Below, in pieces: positions 8,115 through 15,552 of a stretch of DNA of 62,479 nucleotides. A program made the position numbers and the translations under genes. Source of the stretch: an uncultured Lachnospiraceae bacterium. GTDB lineage: Bacteria; Bacillota; Clostridia; Lachnospirales; Lachnospiraceae. The stretch spans positions 1 to 62,479 of the forward strand of contig CANQRU010000018.1 of NCBI GenBank assembly GCA_947626395.1, written 5' to 3'. The first letter of the stretch is position 1; each line of letters opens with the position of its first letter. Under the pieces are notes generated by a model that ran no database searches, was not told where the DNA came from, and saw only the letters and a program-made list of their open reading frames with translations.

Positions 8115-8143
8115 TTGACACGCCCGGAAACGTGTTATATAAT
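8115..8143 (+). promoter_or_regulatory. Sigma-A promoter of rplM-rpsI
   Basis: TTGACA 8115-8120 and TATAAT 8138-8143 with exactly 17 bases between, a strong consensus promoter about 110 bases before rplM. Confidence 0.9.
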
Positions 8144-8149
8144 GTGTAA

Positions 8150-8255
8150 ATGTGACGTTAGACGAAAATGCTTTAGCCAAAGCCCCGGATGAGGCATTTT
8201 GCGTATAGATGTTTGCGAAATCAGGTAAAGTGGAGTTATTACAGGAGGTCAACCG
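8150..8255 (+). promoter_or_regulatory. Candidate L13 (rplM) autoregulatory leader
   Basis: Between the promoter and rplM lies a ~105-base untranslated leader with GCTTT/AAAGC and AAAATGC/GCATTTT arms at about 8166-8202. An L13 leader that binds the ribosomal protein is known in Firmicutes; position and length fit, but I cannot fold it to verify the match. Confidence 0.45.
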
Positions 8256-8690
8256 ATGAAGAGTTTTATGGCTAGTCCGGCGACCATCGAACGGAAGTGG
8301 TATGTCGTCGATGCGACCGGATATACATTAGGACGCCTGGCAGCGGAGGTTGCCAAGGTGCTGCGCGGCAAGAACAAGCCCATTTATACGCCGTTCATGG
8401 ACTGCGGCGACTATGTGATCGTCGTCAACGCCGCGAAAGTGAAGGTCACCGGCCGCAAGCTGGACCAGAAGATCTATTATCATCACTCTGATTATGTAGG
8501 CGGCATGAAAGAGACCACCCTGCGCGAGATGATGGCGAGAAAGCCGGAGCGCGTGGTTGAACTGGCGGTCAAGGGTATGCTTCCCAAGGGATCCTTAGGA
8601 GCTGACATGTACAGGAAGCTGCATGTATACGCGGGCCCGGAGCACGAGCACGCGGCACAGCAGCCGGAAGTACTGGAACTCAAGTTTTAA
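8256..8690 (+). CDS. rplM: 50S ribosomal protein L13
   Basis: Early-assembly protein of the large ribosomal subunit, 144 residues, full length. Family landmarks are [40 protein letters not shown] and the C-terminal [29 protein letters not shown]. It starts at ATG 8256 behind AGGAGG and is followed 22 bases later by rpsI, the universal bacterial pairing. Confidence 0.98.
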   Translation: MKSFMASPATIERKWYVVDATGYTLGRLAAEVAKVLRGKNKPIYTPFMDCGDYVIVVNAAKVKVTGRKLDQKIYYHHSDYVGGMKETTLREMMARKPERVVELAVKGMLPKGSLGADMYRKLHVYAGPEHEHAAQQPEVLELKF

Positions 8691-8712
8691 GGTCTGAAAG
8701 GAGGAGAATAGC

Positions 8713-9105
8713 ATGGCCGTTACAAGATATTACGGAACAGGCAGAAGGAAGAAATCCATCGCAAGAGTATATTTGATGCCGGGTACCGGCAAGATTACGA
8801 TCAACAAGAGAGATATCGACGAGTATCTGGGCCTTGAGACCCTGAAGCTGCTCGTTCGTCAGCCTCTGGTAGCTACGGACAACGTCGACAAGTTCGATGT
8901 TATGGTCAACGTCCGCGGCGGCGGCTTCACCGGCCAGGCCGGCGCGATCCGTCATGGCATCTCCCGCGCTCTGCTCCAGGCAGACGCTGAGTATCGTCCG
9001 ATCCTCAAGCAGGCCGGATACCTCACCAGAGATCCGAGAATGAAAGAGCGTAAGAAGTACGGACTTAAGGCAGCCCGTAGAGCGCCGCAGTTTTCAAAGA
9101 GATAA
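8713..9105 (+). CDS. rpsI: 30S ribosomal protein S9
   Basis: Small-subunit protein of 130 residues whose basic C-terminal tail reaches the P-site tRNA. It begins [20 protein letters not shown] and ends in the conserved [17 protein letters not shown]. It is the second gene of the rplM operon, with AAAGGAGG upstream. Its stop codon (9103-9105) abuts the structured element at 9106-9256, with no spacer. Confidence 0.98.
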   Translation: MAVTRYYGTGRRKKSIARVYLMPGTGKITINKRDIDEYLGLETLKLLVRQPLVATDNVDKFDVMVNVRGGGFTGQAGAIRHGISRALLQADAEYRPILKQAGYLTRDPRMKERKKYGLKAARRAPQFSKR

Positions 9106-9256
9106 GGATTATTGCGAATCAGGATATATGGAAAGAGTTCCAGGGATGCTTGCATACCTGGAACTCTTTCCATATATCCTGATTCATAAGAAGACAAGAG
9201 ATGACCGAGATGGAGCGAAGCGGAATCGAGGCCATCTCTTGGATTCGCAATAATCC
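9106..9256. repeat. 151-bp element with terminal inverted repeats and two internal hairpins
   Basis: Terminal arms GGATTATTGCGAATC (9106-9120) and GATTCGCAATAATCC (9242-9256) are perfect 15-bp inverted repeats. Inside is a 29-bp perfect stem (9116-9144 with 9157-9185), extended across one mismatch toward a tiny loop. A second hairpin pairs 9196-9211 with 9225-9240 (AAGAGATG / CATCTCTT). The whole can fold as a three-way junction. It begins at the base after the rpsI stop codon. A MITE-like or REP-like insertion, or an exceptionally structured 3' UTR, are the main readings; no target duplication is obvious. Confidence 0.75.
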
Positions 9257-9279
9257 GCAGCAGCGGGCCGCGAAATGCA

Positions 9280-9315
9280 AAAGCCCGGAAATACGCCATT
9301 TTCCGGGCTTTCTCT
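9280..9315 (+). terminator. Terminator of the rplM-rpsI operon
   Basis: A 12-bp perfect stem AAAGCCCGGAAA (9280-9291) / TTTCCGGGCTTT (9300-9311) with a T-rich tail (TTTCTCTTT). Confidence 0.8.
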
Positions 9316-10563
9316 TTGCCCGTGACCCTGAAACGTCTGGCCGGCGTCATTGCGCGTACAACGAAAAACTCATTTCTGCAGAAAGCGGCATTTTCGGACT
9401 GGCTGGATCTGTTCCAGATGATTGCAGATTATAAACCGGAAGAAAAGAAAGTGCTGGTCATTGACGAGTTTCCGTACATGGTAAAGGCCAATCCGGCTTT
9501 CCCTTCTGTTTTGCAGAATGCCTGGGATGAGATCCTGAAAGACAGCAATGTGATGCTGATCCTGTCTGGTTCTCTGATCAGTATGATGCAGAAACACGCT
9601 CTGTCCTATGACAGTCCCCTGTATGGCCGCAGAACTTCACAGATGCGTCTGGCTCCGCTGTCATTTACGGATATCTATGCCGTTCAGAAAATGCCGTTTG
9701 AACAGGCGGTGGAACAGTACGCAGTGACGGGCGGCGTTCCCAAGTATCTGGAGTTTTTCGAGGATAGCCGGGGATTGGAAGAACAGATCAAAGATGCGGT
9801 TTTGTCCAAAAGCGGATTTTTGTATGAGGAACCAAACTTCCTGCTGAAAAGTGAATCTGTAACGGCAGCGAACTATTTCTCCATCATCAAAGCCATTGCA
9901 GACGGAAACCATAAGCTGGGCAGGATTGCCGGCGTGTTGGGGCAGGAGACTTCCGCTCTGACGCCATATCTGTCTGCACTTATGGATTTGGGCTTCATCG
10001 AAAAGAAAACGCCGATAACGGAAAAGAACCCGGAAAAATCCCGCAAGGGACTGTATTTCATCTCAGACAATTTCATTCGGTTCTGGTTCCGCTATGTTTA
10101 TCCCTATAAGGGTGAACTGGAACTGGACAATATGCAGCTTGTTCTGGATGAAATCAGCAAAGACTTTGCAGAGAAATTCGTGGCATTTGCTTATGAGGAT
10201 ATCTGCAGAAATATATTTGCGGATCTGTGCAGGAATGGGGAGATTTCTTTTGTGCCGTCCCGTATCGGCTCTTACTGGCTGAACGATTTTGATAGAGATA
10301 CAGAAATTGATGTAATGGCCGCAGACCATCAGAATAAGCGGATATTTGCAGGAGAATGTAAATACCATGCACAGCCGGTGGATGTGCCGGTGTATTATGC
10401 TCTGAAAAAAAAGGTTGATGGCGCCGCTGAAATCCGCAGGGCATTTCCTGGGTATGACGTTATCTTCGGAGTGTTCAGTAAAAGCGGCTTTACGCAGCGT
10501 ATGCTTGATACTGCAAAAGAAAGTACCGGGCTGCTCCTGATCCATGAGGATCACTTGGTGTAA
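9316..10563 (+). pseudogene. 5'-truncated DUF234-type P-loop ATPase
   Basis: An open frame of about 415 residues matching the C-terminal four-fifths of the archaeal-type ATPase/DUF234 family. It has a Walker-B-like segment (VLVIDEFPYM, about residues 45-54), LILSGSLISMMQ, an SPLYGRRTSQMRLAPLSF segment, a winged-helix part and a restriction-endonuclease-like C-terminus (TEIDVMAADHQNKRIFAGECKY). The N-terminal domain with the Walker A P-loop is missing: the frame opens in the tail of the rpsI terminator and the only starts (TTG 9316 and similar) lack an RBS. Lower GC than its neighbours suggests acquired DNA. It is probably non-functional, although the nuclease-like part is intact. Confidence 0.7.
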
Positions 10564-10676
10564 GGGGCATGAAACATAAATATATGGTTTTCTTGCAAAA
10601 ATCTATGGCTTGATGTAAAATATATTTTTGCCAATAAAATTTCCATATAAGGATAGAAAACGGAGCCCCTCTCATT

Positions 10677-13580
10677 ATGTCCCACCTCACCATGGGCATC
10701 CTCGCCCACGTCGATGCCGGCAAGACAACTTTATCCGAAGCGATTCTCTATCAGACAGGAACCATCCGCCGCCTGGGCCGTGTCGACACCCGCGACGCCT
10801 TCCTGGATACCAATTCCCTGGAGCGCGCCCGCGGCATCACGATCTTCTCCAAGCAGGCCGTTTTCGATCTGGGCGACATCCATGTCACCCTTCTGGACAC
10901 CCCCGGCCATGTGGACTTTTCTCCGGAAATGGAACGCACCCTTCAAGTCCTTGACTGCGCCATCCTGGTTGTCAGCGGCGCCGACGGCGTCCAGGGACAC
11001 ACAGAGACCCTGTGGCACCTCCTGAAGCGCTATCAGGTTCCCACGTTCATATTCGTCAATAAAATGGATCAGCCCGGCACGGACTGGCAGGCGGTGCTGG
11101 CCGATATGCGGAAACGCCTCGACGGAAACTGCGTTCCGTTCAACGGACTGGCCCTGCCGCACGCCGGGAATGCCGCAGGTGGGGGGCAGAAGAAGCCGGA
11201 TGATGAGGATACGCCGGTGCTGGCCGATATCGCGTCGCATGCGGATGAGGCGATGGAAGCGCTGGCTATGTGCGACGAAGATGTTCTGGAGCGTTATCTG
11301 GAGAGCGAAACGGTAAGTCCGGAAGAGATCCGGCGTCTGAGCGCGGCCCGGAAGGTATTTCCGTGCTATTTCGGTTCTGCGTTAAAGCTTTGGGGCGTGG
11401 AAGAACTGCTGCGCGGTCTGGAAGAGTTCGGCCGGGAAACTGCATGGGAGAACCGGGCGGCGGCAGATGGACGGGCCGGCTGTATTGACAGGAACAGTTT
11501 CGGCGCCCGCGTCTTTAAAATCTCCCGGGATGATTCCGGAAACCGGCTGACCCATATGAAGATAACCGGAGGCGCGCTGAAGGTGAAGGACACGCTCCCT
11601 GCCGCGATTTCTGCAACCGATGGCGGAACAACGGCGCCGGGCCGTTCCTCCGCGGCGGGGGTGTCATCCGGATCTGCTTCCGCCGGAGCGGCGGATCCGG
11701 AGAAGATCAATCAGATCCGGATCTATTCCGGCACAAAGTATGAGCTGGTAAATGAAGCCGGCCCCGGCGTGGTCTGCGCCGTGACAGGCCCCGTTTCCAC
11801 CTATGCCGGGCAGGCCCTGGGTATCGAGGCGGAGTACGGTCAGGAGACGCCGGTTCTGGAACCGGTTCTCACCTATCAGGTCATTCTTCCTCCGGGAAGC
11901 GACGTCCACAGCATGCTTGCGAAGCTGCGCCAGCTGGAAGAGGAAGAACCGATGCTCCGCATTGCGTGGAACGAATCCCTGGGCGAGATCCAGGCCCAGG
12001 TCATGGGGCAGGTGCAGATCGAGATATTAAAGAGCCTGATCAAAGACCGGTTCGGCGCAGACGTGGAATTCGGAACCGGACATATCGTATATAAAGAGAC
12101 GATCACGGCCCCTGTGGAGGGAATAGGCCATTATGAGCCTCTGCGCCACTATGCGGAGGTACATCTGCTGATGGAGCCCGCGCCCCGCGGAAGCGGTCTG
12201 AGTTTCGGTACGGCCTGCAGTACGGATGTGCTGGATCTGAACTGGCAGCGGCTGATCCTGACCCACCTGGAAGAGAAAGCCCATATCGGTGTGCTGACCG
12301 GCGCCCGGATCACGGATATGAAGATCACGCTTCTGACGGGACGTGCCCATTTAAAGCATACAGAAGGCGGAGATTTCCGGCAATCTACATATCGGGCCGT
12401 CCGCCATGGGCTGATGCAGGCCCTGACGGCGGGCAGCTACCAGCTTCTGGAACCGTACTACCGGTTCCGGCTGGAGGTTCCGATGGAATCGGCCGGCCGG
12501 GCCCTGTCGGATCTGGAGCGGATGAACGCCCGGTTCACAGGCCCGGAGATGGAAGGAAATACGGCGGTCATCACCGGCGAAGGGCCGGTATCGGCCATGG
12601 GAAATTACCAGATGGAGGTGACTTCCTATACGAAAGGCCGGGGCAGGTTCAGCTGCAGCCTGAAAGGTTATGAACCGTGCCACAACACGGAGGAAGCAGT
12701 CTCGGCTGCCGGCTACGATCCGGAGCTTGACCTTGAGAATCCCTGCGGTTCCGTGTTCTGCGCCCACGGCGCGGGATTCGTGGTGGACTGGCGGGATGTG
12801 AAGCGGTATATGCATCTGGAAAGTCCGCTGGATCTGGCGGCGCGGAGGAACCGCGCGGCGGCGTCTCCCAGGCCCCAGGCCCCCTGGGGAGCCGAAGACA
12901 AAGAGCTGGAGGCTATTTTCACCAGGACCTACGGCGAACCGAAGCGCCGCCTTCCGTCGGAGGCAGGACCGCGCCATGTCAGTTACGATGGGAAACGCGC
13001 GGCGAAGCCGGAGGATCCGCCGGAAGAGGAATACCTTCTGGTGGACGGCTACAATATCATCTACGCATGGCCGGAACTTCATGAACTGGCGGAAGCCACG
13101 ATCGACGGGGCCCGGCAGCGGCTGATGGATATCATGTGCAATTACCAGGGATATACCGGATGTATTCTGATCCTGGTCTTCGACGCATATAAAGTGGAAG
13201 GGGGCCTGGGACAGGCCATCCGTTACCATAATATCAATGTGGTTTATACGAAAGAGGCGGAAACCGCTGATCAGTATATTGAGAAACTGGCCCATCAGAT
13301 GGGGCGCAGCCACCAGGTGACGGTGGCCACCTCCGACGGGCTGGAACAGCTGATCATCCGCGGCCAGGGCTGCCGGCTGATGTCGGCGCAGGATCTGAGG
13401 GAAGCGGTGGACTATGTAAATGAACAGATCCGGACAGAGCATCTGGATCATCTCGCGAAGCTTCCGGCCCGCGGCAACTATCTTCTGAATCACGCGGACG
13501 GCGGACTTCGGGAATATCTGGAAGAGGTCAGACTGGGAAAAGAGGGAGAGTATCATGGCGGAGAAACTGACAAAAAGTGA
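10677..13580 (+). CDS. TetM/TetO-like ribosomal GTPase fused to a C-terminal YacP/Rae1-type NYN nuclease domain
   Basis: A 967-residue translational GTPase of the ribosomal-protection family. G motifs are GILAHVDAGKTTLS (G1), RARGITIF (G2), DTPGHVDF (G3), VNKMD (G4) and GSALK (G5). EF-G-like domains II-V follow to about residue 700, for example the GRGRFSCSLKGYEP segment. After a charged linker (about 730-785) comes an added NYN/PIN-like domain (about 785-930) with acidic residues in LLVDGYNIIYAW, LVFDAYK, TADQY and VATSDGLEQ. Stand-alone YacP in Bacillus is Rae1, an endonuclease that cleaves mRNA in the ribosomal A site. The fusion could bring such a nuclease to the ribosome (inference). Tetracycline resistance cannot be claimed. 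It overlaps the next gene by 26 bases. Confidence 0.88.
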   Translation: MSHLTMGILAHVDAGKTTLSEAILYQTGTIRRLGRVDTRDAFLDTNSLERARGITIFSKQAVFDLGDIHVTLLDTPGHVDFSPEMERTLQVLDCAILVVSGADGVQGHTETLWHLLKRYQVPTFIFVNKMDQPGTDWQAVLADMRKRLDGNCVPFNGLALPHAGNAAGGGQKKPDDEDTPVLADIASHADEAMEALAMCDEDVLERYLESETVSPEEIRRLSAARKVFPCYFGSALKLWGVEELLRGLEEFGRETAWENRAAADGRAGCIDRNSFGARVFKISRDDSGNRLTHMKITGGALKVKDTLPAAISATDGGTTAPGRSSAAGVSSGSASAGAADPEKINQIRIYSGTKYELVNEAGPGVVCAVTGPVSTYAGQALGIEAEYGQETPVLEPVLTYQVILPPGSDVHSMLAKLRQLEEEEPMLRIAWNESLGEIQAQVMGQVQIEILKSLIKDRFGADVEFGTGHIVYKETITAPVEGIGHYEPLRHYAEVHLLMEPAPRGSGLSFGTACSTDVLDLNWQRLILTHLEEKAHIGVLTGARITDMKITLLTGRAHLKHTEGGDFRQSTYRAVRHGLMQALTAGSYQLLEPYYRFRLEVPMESAGRALSDLERMNARFTGPEMEGNTAVITGEGPVSAMGNYQMEVTSYTKGRGRFSCSLKGYEPCHNTEEAVSAAGYDPELDLENPCGSVFCAHGAGFVVDWRDVKRYMHLESPLDLAARRNRAAASPRPQAPWGAEDKELEAIFTRTYGEPKRRLPSEAGPRHVSYDGKRAAKPEDPPEEEYLLVDGYNIIYAWPELHELAEATIDGARQRLMDIMCNYQGYTGCILILVFDAYKVEGGLGQAIRYHNINVVYTKEAETADQYIEKLAHQMGRSHQVTVATSDGLEQLIIRGQGCRLMSAQDLREAVDYVNEQIRTEHLDHLAKLPARGNYLLNHADGGLREYLEEVRLGKEGEYHGGETDKK

Positions 13581-14058
13581 CGTGGAGAAAATCGAAGCGG
13601 AGATCGAGCACCGGAAGCTGGTCGTCCGGAAGGAAGCGCTGGAAGCGCTGAAAGAGGCGCGTTCCCACGGCGATCTGAGTGAGAATTTCGAGTATTACGC
13701 GGCCAAGAGGGACAAAAACCAGAACGAGAGCCGCATCCGCTATCTGGAGAGGATGCTGAGGACGGCTGAGATCATATCCGACGAGTCGAAGGAAGATGAA
13801 GTGGGCCTTAACAATACGGTAGAGCTCTATATGGAGGACGACGATGAGGTGGAGACGTATCGGCTGGTCACATCGATCCGCGGCAGTTCCCTGCAGGGAC
13901 TGATCAGCACAGAGTCGCCGCTGGGCCGCGCGATCCTGGGGCGGAAATTGGGCGAGCGCGTCTATGTCCGCGTAAATGAGAACACCGGGTATTATGTGGA
14001 GATCCGCTCGATCGATAAGACCACCGACGATAAAAATGATAAGATACGCAGTTATTAA
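13555..14058 (+). CDS. greA: GreA/GreB-family transcript cleavage factor
   Basis: A 167-residue Gre factor: an N-terminal antiparallel coiled coil with the acidic tip in HGDLSENFEYYAAK (family DLSEN motif) and a C-terminal FKBP-like domain (ESPLGRAILGRKLGERVYV). It stimulates intrinsic RNA cleavage by stalled RNA polymerase. ATG 13555 lies inside the 3' end of the TetM-NYN gene with an AAAGAGGGAGAG RBS, indicating translational coupling. It may be a second Gre in the genome, since it diverges from canonical GreA and is not in a lysS context. It ends ahead of the hairpin at 14078. Confidence 0.85.
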   Translation: MAEKLTKSDVEKIEAEIEHRKLVVRKEALEALKEARSHGDLSENFEYYAAKRDKNQNESRIRYLERMLRTAEIISDESKEDEVGLNNTVELYMEDDDEVETYRLVTSIRGSSLQGLISTESPLGRAILGRKLGERVYVRVNENTGYYVEIRSIDKTTDDKNDKIRSY

Positions 14059-14073
14059 AAAGGTCCGGACATC

Positions 14074-14105
14074 AAAAAGCCGCGGTTTCCTGCGAAACCG
14101 CGGCT
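14074..14105 (-). terminator. Convergent terminator between the greA-type gene and the wall-repeat gene
   Basis: A perfect 12-bp stem AGCCGCGGTTTC (14078-14089) / GAAACCGCGGCT (14094-14105) with loop CTGC. The minus strand carries TTTTT after the stem, so it terminates the minus-strand gene at 14155; it may also slow plus-strand readthrough. Confidence 0.7.
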
Positions 14106-14154
14106 GAAACGTACGTTCTCTTTTGCCGCGCTGCGGGCGCGGCCGGGTCTCCTC

Positions 14155-14475
14155 TCACCGGATACCCTTCATCTTGCCTTCTGCATTCACATAGTAGTTA
14201 TCGATCCACTGATCCTTTGCCAGAACTCCATGTTCGTCGAAGTAATACCAGGAACCCTTCAGTTTAAACCAGCCGGTCTTAAGAACTCCGTCCTCATCCA
14301 GATAGTAAGTCTTCTCTCCATCCTCGATCCAGCCGGTAATACTCTCACCGTTATCATCCACATAGGTCCAGGTCTTATCTTCATGCACTGTCCAGGTGCC
14401 GGCGTATACCGGGGTAGACATCGAAAGGAGCATCAGAAAGGAAATCACGACTGCACAGATCCGTATTCTCTTCAT
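14155..14475 (-). CDS. Short secreted choline-binding-type wall-repeat protein
   Basis: A 106-residue exported protein: signal peptide MKRIRICAVVISFLMLLS, then three to four aromatic/Gly cell-wall-binding repeats (ITGWIEDGEKTYYLDEDG, LKTGWFKLKGSWYYFDEHG). Such repeats bind choline or other wall polymers. ATG 14475 is chosen for its AAGGAGG; the longer frame adds 22 residues without an RBS. It has no enzymatic domain, like the much larger repeat protein at 15553-17031, and may be a surface adhesin fragment or decoy (inference). Confidence 0.8.
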   Translation of the reverse strand: MKRIRICAVVISFLMLLSMSTPVYAGTWTVHEDKTWTYVDDNGESITGWIEDGEKTYYLDEDGVLKTGWFKLKGSWYYFDEHGVLAKDQWIDNYYVNAEGKMKGIR

Positions 14476-14819
14476 CGTTACAGCCTCCTTTCCATAGATA
14501 AATCCGCACGCCATCCATTGCTTACGAGCACAGTATAGCACACTGTCTGACGTTTGACTAGGGGGGAAGAACGGGGAAAATCTTACGATTTTTGAACATT
14601 AATCTTACTAAAAATATTTCGACAAAATCAGCGTTTTTTCGCCATGAAGACGGTTCCAGAAATGGTATCCGGAGGGAAATGGAGACGGCATATTTTGTGG
14701 TCGGACGGAAAATAAACCGGAACGCGGACGGATCCATGTCGAATCATGCGCACGAATTTGCTTTTCAAACCTCTGAAAATGTTTTATATTGGAAAGCAGC
14801 CAGGAAGGAGGGGGACCAA

Positions 14820-14963
14820 GTGGCCGACGAAGAAAAGATGACTACTTTGGAGGAGGAGAACCGCAGGTTAAAAGAGGATAATGAAAAACTGATGGACATT
14901 GTAGTGCAGATGAGGGTGACGTTGAATCGCCTGGTTCTCAGATATGTTACAGAAGAGGGATGA
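14820..14963 (+). CDS. Small coiled-coil protein of unknown function
   Basis: A 47-residue protein dominated by one helix with leucine/valine heptads (TTLEEENRRLKEDNEKLMDI). GTG 14820 has AAGGAGG eight bases upstream; the longer frame back to TTG 14592 has no RBS and reads as low-quality sequence. I do not recognise the family. It converges on the zinc-ribbon/coiled-coil gene at 15002, separated by a hairpin. A leucine-zipper-like dimer is plausible; function unknown. Confidence 0.45.
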   Translation: MADEEKMTTLEEENRRLKEDNEKLMDIVVQMRVTLNRLVLRYVTEEG

Positions 14964-14979
14964 TGGGCCATAAGTATAA

Positions 14980-15021
14980 AACAGGGGCGTAGGGAAGAGT
15001 GTTACATTTCCCTACGCTGTT
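14980..15021. terminator. Bidirectional terminator-like hairpin
   Basis: GCGTAGGGAA (14987-14996) / TTCCCTACGC (15008-15017), flanked by AACAG/CTGTT. It lies between two converging genes, and the minus-strand stop codon at 15002-15004 falls in the loop. U-runs are weak. Confidence 0.5.
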
Positions 15022-15406
15022 CCATTTCACGGACTTTAACTTCCAGTTCTTTCATGCGGCGAAGCTGCTCCCAGATGGTCTTATGCATCCAGTCCACCGT
15101 CTGATTTAAGGACTGGTTTTCTGTTTCCAGCTTCGTGTATTCTTCGGTCAGCTGGCCGATCAGCCGGCGCTGGTCGTAAAGCTTGTCAGGAGCGCAGATC
15201 CGCTGCGCGAGCGATGGGGAAGTTTCGATGATGCGGCAGGAAATGTAGCGGTCTCTCTCTTCACAGTCCATATCCATAAATCTCTGATAAGGCATATCGA
15301 TGCGCCGCATGTTTACGCGGCAGCCGTAGCAGACCGCGTTCTTGGGAAGCTGGAAGTAGGCGTAATGACCGCATCTGGGGCAGAAGTATGCTGAAAGCTC
15401 TCTCAT
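15002..15406 (-). CDS. Zinc-ribbon plus coiled-coil protein
   Basis: A 134-residue protein with an N-terminal zinc ribbon (Cys9-x2-Cys12 ... Cys26-x2-Cys29 in FCPRCG and CYGCRVNM). A middle segment (YQRFMDMDCEERDRY) precedes a long C-terminal coiled coil (about 85-134, QLTEEYTKLETENQSLNQ). It has no signal peptide and is presumably cytosolic. I do not recognise a named family. The zinc ribbon plus coiled coil suggests nucleic-acid or protein contact as an oligomer. Confidence 0.6.
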   Translation of the reverse strand: MRELSAYFCPRCGHYAYFQLPKNAVCYGCRVNMRRIDMPYQRFMDMDCEERDRYISCRIIETSPSLAQRICAPDKLYDQRRLIGQLTEEYTKLETENQSLNQTVDWMHKTIWEQLRRMKELEVKVREMEQRREM

Positions 15407-15489
15407 GGTGTCGTCCTATCCTTTGGGTTGTAGTTTATGATACCGCCGGTATACAAAAACCACGGTATTACGACATCTAATTTATGCAA

Positions 15490-15523
15490 AAAAATGCCAG
15501 AATATTCCTATTCCGGCATTTTT
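15490..15523 (-). terminator. Terminator of the large wall-repeat gene
   Basis: AAAAATGCC (15490-15498) pairs with GGCATTTTT (15515-15523), extended by GAA/TTC. The minus strand continues with a T-run, so it ends transcription of the gene at 15553-17031. Confidence 0.75.
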
Positions 15524-15552
15524 CGAACGGGTTTTGTAATTATTTATACATT

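Noticed and set aside
9106-9256. Retron msr-msd RNA
   Set aside because: The arms and long hairpin resemble one superficially, but no reverse transcriptase gene is nearby and the following gene is an ATPase remnant.
10677-13580. A tetracycline-resistance determinant
   Set aside because: Similarity to TetM-type proteins alone does not show resistance; the added nuclease domain and chromosomal setting point elsewhere.
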